Positions 59,062-64,000 of a DNA stretch of 64,000 nucleotides are shown here, piece by piece. A model generated the notes under the pieces. It was not told where the DNA came from. It ran no database searches and saw only the letters and a program-made list of their open reading frames with translations. This DNA is from UBA6168 sp041752395 (GTDB lineage: Bacteria > Bacteroidota > Bacteroidia > Chitinophagales > Saprospiraceae). The DNA is taken from positions 1-64,000 of the forward strand of contig JBGSWN010000253.1 of NCBI GenBank assembly GCA_041752395.1. Direction: 5' to 3'. Position numbers and translations under genes: made by a program. The stretch's first letter is position 1; every line of letters begins with the position of its first letter.

Positions 59062-62000
59062 ATGTACAGATCCAACATTTACCTTAAAATGATGCTCCTG
59101 GTGTCGTTCTTTGTGTTGGCTTTAAACTCGGTCTTTGCTCAACCATCGATGGAGTTAAAACTGCAACTCATTGGACCCAACGAATGGGGTGTCTATGTTA
59201 GGCCAATTGGTATTACGCCAAGTACCGGCCAAACAATCACCATCGGTGGTAACCAGATTACCTTGGTAACACCGCTTAACTATCCCATTACCAACTTTAC
59301 AAATGTTAATGGCATTTGGCAGACAAATGCAACGGTGAATGGCCCACTTGAAAACCCAGGAGCTTCTTATATCTCCTTCGGATTTTCGACGGAAATAACT
59401 CCGATTCCTTATCAAGCAGGGACGGAGACGTTGCTGTTTACATTCAAGGGGAATGGGATATGCCCTGATTCCCTTCATTTGATTGAGATAGGTGATCCTT
59501 TCGATATTCCTGGTAACACACAGAACAGTAACCCTGGCAACGAGTACGCCGTTTTTGATATGGTGCAAATAAAAACCTATTCTTTATTGGGTCTCTATTC
59601 GCCATACGCTTGGGACTGTCACGATTGTGACGGCGACGGCATCCTTAACGCATTTGAGGACTCGGACGGTGACGGTGTTTACGTCGCTTTCAATGAAGAC
59701 TTGAACAACAACGGTATCCTTGATCTACTACATGAGGATCTTGATAACGATGGCTATCTTGACCAAGGTGAAGATGTAAACCATAATGGTGTACTTGATC
59801 CCGGTGAAGATAAGGACGGAGATGGTGTGCTTGATTTAACAGAAGACCTCAATAACAATGGTGTATTTAACTTACCACTTGAGGATATTGATGGGGATGG
59901 TCATTTTGATAATGTAAATGAGGATACTGACGGTGACCATGTTCTGGACCTTAGTGAGGATGCTGACGGTGACGGTTATCTTGACCCGGATGCTTCGCAA
60001 ATTTGTAATCCCTGTGATCCTTTCCATCCAGAATCCGCAGCCCTTGAACTCATCGGCGGCGCTGATGTCATTTGTGCTGGTGACGTAGGAGATACCGCTT
60101 GGTTCAAAGTAACCATCGAGGGTGGCTGGCCGCCTTATACCTTAAATTATACCGACGGTACTACCGCTTATCAAGAATTGCTATATTACAGTGGTGATTC
60201 GATACCGTTTGTGCCAACTATTTCAACTACGTTGAGTATCACTTCGGTAGTTGACTCCTTCTTGTGTTTGCTGGACACGACATTGGGCGCTCCCATCACT
60301 TTCTCGGTGCATGGCCCGATTTCCATCACGGACGAGCCAGACCCAGTTACGGAGTGTTTCGGAAATGGAACACAATTTTGTATAGATTTTGATAACGCTG
60401 GTGATGGCTACACTTACAGAAAATGGCAGGTGAGCACCAACAACGGATCTACTTGGGCGGACATCCAAGACGGTAGTGTTTATGACAATACAGATTCGCT
60501 TTGCATGGATATTGCGAATGTGGCGAACAAACATAATTTCCAATATCGTTGCAAGATTTTCACGGATGTCTGTGATACGGTCTATTCCATTGCTGCTTTG
60601 CTGCAGGTGGAAGGGCCGATTACTATTTCAACGCATCCATCTGATTTCACAAACTGTGAAACAGAAGATGCTTCTTTCACTGCTGCATCTGTCAACGCAG
60701 GCGCAGTTGGTACCATGGTTTATCAGTGGCAAGAATCTGCTGATGGAATAACTTGGAATGATATTTCCGGTGCTACTGCCGGTGCAACTCACTCCACTTT
60801 CACCGCGACTACATTAAATCTTACAGGTATTTCGGTCTCCTTGGATGGCCACTATTACCGTATGAAAGTAAGCACTGGCGAATGTGCATTTGTTTACACC
60901 AACCCTGCAAGGTTGAACGTATCCGGTGCCATCACGGTAACGGACGACCCAGATAATATCTCCAACTGTGCAGGTAGCGAAATAAACTTCATTGCTGCCT
61001 TCGCCAATGCAGGTGCAAGCTACCCAGTTGACCCACAGCAAACGGTGACAAGCCATATTTGGCAGATTAGCGATACTGGCGCTCCTGGCACTTGGTCTAA
61101 CTTGACCAACGCTGGCAACGTTTATACTGGAATAACAGGTACCGACACTGGAGCCGGTGCTTCCGACACACTTACCATCTCCAACGTAGTTGGTTTGAAT
61201 GGCAAATGGTATCGTATCTGCTATACCACAGCGACTTGCTCCGTGCCAGTTTACTCTGCTGCTGCGCAACTACAGGTTAGCGGTAACGTGTCCTTCTCCG
61301 TTGACCCGAAAGATGCAACGGTTTGCTCTGGCAACGACACTACTTTCTTCGCAACTGCTTCTATCCCACAGGGTACCTTTACTTATGGTTGGGAATATTC
61401 GGATGATAACGGTGATACTTGGATTCCAATAGATTTTGTTGTAAATGCTGCTTTGTTCCAGCACACACAAACTGGAACAATTTCAGCTGGCACTGACATC
61501 CTTACCGTGAGCAACGTGGCTTCAATGTACGGTCGCCGCTTCCGGGCTGTGGCCAATGCAACGGATTGTAACTCGGTTTACTCCAACTACGCCATCCTGA
61601 GCGTGGAAGGCCCGCTTGCTGAATCAGTTGTACCAGTGTCTGTAACGGAATGTTCTGGTAATCCAACCACATTCCTTGGTGGTTTCACAAATCCTGGTGT
61701 TGCTGGCAGCACGATTTACCGCTGGCAAGTAAGCGTTGGCGGTGGCCCTTGGGCTGACCTGGCCAATGGTATTCCTTATGGCGGTGCAGGTACCAATCAA
61801 TTGACGATAACAAATGTGGCTGGTCTGCACGGCAACTGCTACCGACTCTCCGCAAGGACTAGTACTTGTAACAAGATTTTCGGTACATCTGCTTGTTTGA
61901 CCGTAGAAGGTCCAATCACCGTAGCGGCTCAGCCAGTTACCGTTGACCTTTGCTCTGGCGATGGCACTTCTTTTACCTCTACTGCAAACGTAGGTACAGC

Positions 62001-64000
62001 GGGCACGCTTACTTACCAGTGGCAGTTGCTCAACAACTCGAATGCTTGGGAAGATATTACTGGTGCAAGTGATGGAAGCGTTTACACTAACTTCACTACC
62101 ACAACCTTGAACGTCAGCAACGTGGCTGGCCTTTACAACCGCTGCTATCGCTTGGCGTTCAGCACAGGCACTTGCCTCCTGGTATTCAGTGATCCTGCTT
62201 GTATGAACATTGACGGCCCATTGTCCATTACAGCTCACCCAGATGACATCGTACAGTGTTCTGGCGAAGGGGTGATTTTCGGTGCAAAAGCGGCTTCGGC
62301 TTCTTTGGAAACCAATAATACTGGCCTTATCCAGTACCAATGGCAGTGTACTTCCACGGATACAGTTACAGGCTGGAAGGACATTGTCAATGACACTTTG
62401 TACAATGGTTCTCAGACAGATACCATGAGTATCACCTATACTTCTGGTTTGGACGGTAACCACTACCGTATGAAGATTTGGACGGACAATTGCGACACGG
62501 TTTTCTCTTATGCAGCATTGCTGGATGTAGAAGGCCCAATGTATGTAACCCAAGAGCCTTTAAGCATTTCAGAATGTGCTGGTTCTGGCGTCACTTTCCA
62601 GTCAACAGTTGGGTTGGATAATGGTGACCCGCTCACACTTATTTATCAGTGGGAAGTTTCAGCGTATAATACTGGAACAATGCTTTATGGTCCTTATACC
62701 AATGTAGTGGATGGAGGCGTATTCAGTGGTGCAACCACCACGACACTTTCTATCAGTGACGTGGCCGGTATGTACAACTACCGCTATCGGTTACGCTACC
62801 GCACACCTAATTGTGATGCGCAGTGGTCAAACTATGCAACCTTGACAGTGGAAGGTCCGATAGATTTTAATGTTGGCGGACATCCTGACGATGTAGTGGA
62901 ATGCTCTGGCAACCCAGTAGTTTTCAATGTGGTGACTACCAACAACAACCCTTCCGTTGCAATAGCTTACCAATGGCAGATATTGTTTGCTGGATTGGAT
63001 TCAACGGTAGCACTCAACTGGGTTAACCTGAATAACGGCACCTTCTATAACGGTAGCAAGACCTCAACTTTGAGCATCTCAAACGTTGCGGGCTTCAACG
63101 GTCACCGTTACCGAGTTTTGATTCAGACTCCAAACTGTTCTTCTGCAGCTTCTTACTCAGCACTGTTGACAGTAGAAGGCCCACTCAGCTTCACCGACCA
63201 TCCAGATGACATCACGCAGTGCTCTGGTGAAGGTGTAACTTTCACGGCTGCCTCAGAAATTGCCTTGGGCAATGCGGGTACTATGACTTACCAGTGGCAG
63301 TGGTCTGATAACGCATCCTGTGTCAACTACAGCAATATCACAGCAGCAGGTGTAAATGGATTCTCTGGTTGGAATACACCAACGCTTACTGTGGGCAACG
63401 TGGCTGGTATCAATGGTCGTTGCTTCCGCTTAGGCGTGAGAACTGGAGAGTGTAATTATATCTACTCTTTGACCGCTAAACTGACCGTCGAAGGCCCATT
63501 GACCATCACGGGTCAGCCTATTGACTATACCAACTGTTCGGACAAAGAAGCATTCTTCTATTCACAAATAAACAATCCTGCTGTTGGTGGTCAAGATGCA
63601 GTGCTTAAACAGTGGCAATGGAGTAACGATGGAGGTAATACTTGGTCGAACATTGTACAATTGGTCAACGTCGTTGGATCTGATACTATTAATATTGGTG
63701 GCTACGATAGTGATACAATCTTTATCGCTCCAATCAAAGGCTTGAACGGATACATGTTCCGGAATATCTTCTGGACAGAAACCTGTAACCGTGACACGAC
63801 CAACGCAGCTACCCTGACGGTTGAAGGCCCAGTGACTTTCACGATTCAGCCAGAAGATGTTCAGACTTGCTTTGGTGACACTGTACGTTACAATATTGCC
63901 ATTGACAACTCAACTGGTGAAGGCGTAGTTCAGTACCAGTGGCAGAGATTTGTAAGTGGGTCTTGGACGGATTTGACCAATTCAGCACCATTTTCTGGTG
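59062..64000 (+). CDS. Giant exported protein with calcium-binding and Ig-like repeats (incomplete)
   Basis: An open frame of at least 1646 codons begins at 59062 and runs past the right edge. The signal peptide (MYRSNIYLKMMLLVSFFVLA, ending VFAQ) leads to a domain of about 160 residues. Residues about 185-311 are a calcium-binding, thrombospondin-3-like stretch of DxDGDG units (DCDGDGILNAFEDSDGDG, EDKDGDGVLDLTED). From residue about 416 on, Ig-like repeats recur at intervals of 100-119 residues, each opening with V(E/S)G.(I/L) and containing YQWQ.S and a Cys pair. Eleven are complete. Interval lengths are all multiples of three bases, confirming one frame. It is probably a surface adhesin exported by T9SS; the sorting tail would lie outside the window. 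Confidence 0.9.
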   Translation, partial: MYRSNIYLKMMLLVSFFVLALNSVFAQPSMELKLQLIGPNEWGVYVRPIGITPSTGQTITIGGNQITLVTPLNYPITNFTNVNGIWQTNATVNGPLENPGASYISFGFSTEITPIPYQAGTETLLFTFKGNGICPDSLHLIEIGDPFDIPGNTQNSNPGNEYAVFDMVQIKTYSLLGLYSPYAWDCHDCDGDGILNAFEDSDGDGVYVAFNEDLNNNGILDLLHEDLDNDGYLDQGEDVNHNGVLDPGEDKDGDGVLDLTEDLNNNGVFNLPLEDIDGDGHFDNVNEDTDGDHVLDLSEDADGDGYLDPDASQICNPCDPFHPESAALELIGGADVICAGDVGDTAWFKVTIEGGWPPYTLNYTDGTTAYQELLYYSGDSIPFVPTISTTLSITSVVDSFLCLLDTTLGAPITFSVHGPISITDEPDPVTECFGNGTQFCIDFDNAGDGYTYRKWQVSTNNGSTWADIQDGSVYDNTDSLCMDIANVANKHNFQYRCKIFTDVCDTVYSIAALLQVEGPITISTHPSDFTNCETEDASFTAASVNAGAVGTMVYQWQESADGITWNDISGATAGATHSTFTATTLNLTGISVSLDGHYYRMKVSTGECAFVYTNPARLNVSGAITVTDDPDNISNCAGSEINFIAAFANAGASYPVDPQQTVTSHIWQISDTGAPGTWSNLTNAGNVYTGITGTDTGAGASDTLTISNVVGLNGKWYRICYTTATCSVPVYSAAAQLQVSGNVSFSVDPKDATVCSGNDTTFFATASIPQGTFTYGWEYSDDNGDTWIPIDFVVNAALFQHTQTGTISAGTDILTVSNVASMYGRRFRAVANATDCNSVYSNYAILSVEGPLAESVVPVSVTECSGNPTTFLGGFTNPGVAGSTIYRWQVSVGGGPWADLANGIPYGGAGTNQLTITNVAGLHGNCYRLSARTSTCNKIFGTSACLTVEGPITVAAQPVTVDLCSGDGTSFTSTANVGTAGTLTYQWQLLNNSNAWEDITGASDGSVYTNFTTTTLNVSNVAGLYNRCYRLAFSTGTCLLVFSDPACMNIDGPLSITAHPDDIVQCSGEGVIFGAKAASASLETNNTGLIQYQWQCTSTDTVTGWKDIVNDTLYNGSQTDTMSITYTSGLDGNHYRMKIWTDNCDTVFSYAALLDVEGPMYVTQEPLSISECAGSGVTFQSTVGLDNGDPLTLIYQWEVSAYNTGTMLYGPYTNVVDGGVFSGATTTTLSISDVAGMYNYRYRLRYRTPNCDAQWSNYATLTVEGPIDFNVGGHPDDVVECSGNPVVFNVVTTNNNPSVAIAYQWQILFAGLDSTVALNWVNLNNGTFYNGSKTSTLSISNVAGFNGHRYRVLIQTPNCSSAASYSALLTVEGPLSFTDHPDDITQCSGEGVTFTAASEIALGNAGTMTYQWQWSDNASCVNYSNITAAGVNGFSGWNTPTLTVGNVAGINGRCFRLGVRTGECNYIYSLTAKLTVEGPLTITGQPIDYTNCSDKEAFFYSQINNPAVGGQDAVLKQWQWSNDGGNTWSNIVQLVNVVGSDTINIGGYDSDTIFIAPIKGLNGYMFRNIFWTETCNRDTTNAATLTVEGPVTFTIQPEDVQTCFGDTVRYNIAIDNSTGEGVVQYQWQRFVSGSWTDLTNSAPFSG

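Noticed and set aside
59155..62553. Minus-strand frames of up to 309 codons opposite the giant adhesin
   Set aside because: They arise from the regular repeats of the plus-strand gene, which is in frame across twelve repeat starts.
1..64000. CRISPR arrays, tRNA or rRNA genes, and prophage genes
   Set aside because: I looked for regular direct repeats with unique spacers, cloverleaf-like segments and phage structural genes and found none; short tRNAs could still be missed by eye.

Overview
The window looks like a chromosomal segment of a Bacteroidota bacterium, most likely of the Saprospiria (Saprospiraceae, Lewinella or Haliscomenobacter relatives). The signs are TonB-dependent receptors with carboxypeptidase-regulatory N-termini, type IX secretion (T9SS) sorting tails, a PorV/PorQ-family barrel, PKD and SprB-like repeats, -7 boxes of the TAnnTTTG type, and decayed leucine-rich-repeat genes next to toxin-antitoxin modules. 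The placement is inference from gene content; there is no rRNA gene to confirm it, and I saw no tRNA, CRISPR array or intact prophage.

Layout: 1-66 is a possible transposase fragment. 512-5688 holds a TonB-dependent receptor and then RidA, a D-threonine aldolase/D-serine dehydratase-like enzyme and an M19 dipeptidase, a plausible D-amino-acid or dipeptide operon. 5927-6081 looks like a small inverted-repeat element with a target duplication. 6238-10240 encodes a secreted M4 protease and a DUF1080 lipoprotein. 10306-12589 is a decaying toxin-antitoxin island: three antitoxin-like genes, one PIN toxin, one MazF/PemK toxin, one toxin cut off after about nine codons, and two copies of a broken LRR gene start. 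12640-16962 holds a 4-alpha-glucanotransferase, an esterase and a small membrane protein. 17009-19526 holds a Uma2 nuclease, remnants of a rhamnose-type pathway (aldolase/dehydrogenase and FGGY kinase) and an intact FMN-dependent lactate/hydroxyacid oxidase. 19812-22035 holds an MBL hydrolase, a small exported protein and an AraC regulator.

22786-34636 is the most distinctive locus. It encodes a 1220-residue TonB-dependent receptor, a 1365-residue secreted protein with a FlgD-like C-terminus, a PorV/PorQ-family barrel, and an 840-residue paralog of the secreted protein that lacks an internal stretch of about 520 residues. This reads as a dedicated surface-assembly system with its own transporter, shuttle and two cargo proteins; that role is inferred.

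34771-51731 is mostly housekeeping and accessory metabolism: Gfo/Idh/MocA oxidoreductase, glycosyltransferase, GGGP synthase, deoxynucleoside kinase, FolK, dihaem cytochrome c, a TPR hybrid histidine kinase, TetR, hydrolases, TerC, ApbE, cysteine desulfurase and FabH. A toxin-antitoxin pair inside this stretch has an amber codon in its toxin. 51872-57049 (minus strand) holds an ECF sigma factor with a membrane partner and a PKD lipoprotein, plus a T9SS cargo protein. RarA follows at 57228-58502. From 59062 to the right edge runs an unfinished giant exported protein with a calcium-binding acidic stretch and at least eleven complete Ig-like repeats. Many spacers carry short inverted repeats that are themselves built of tandem words.
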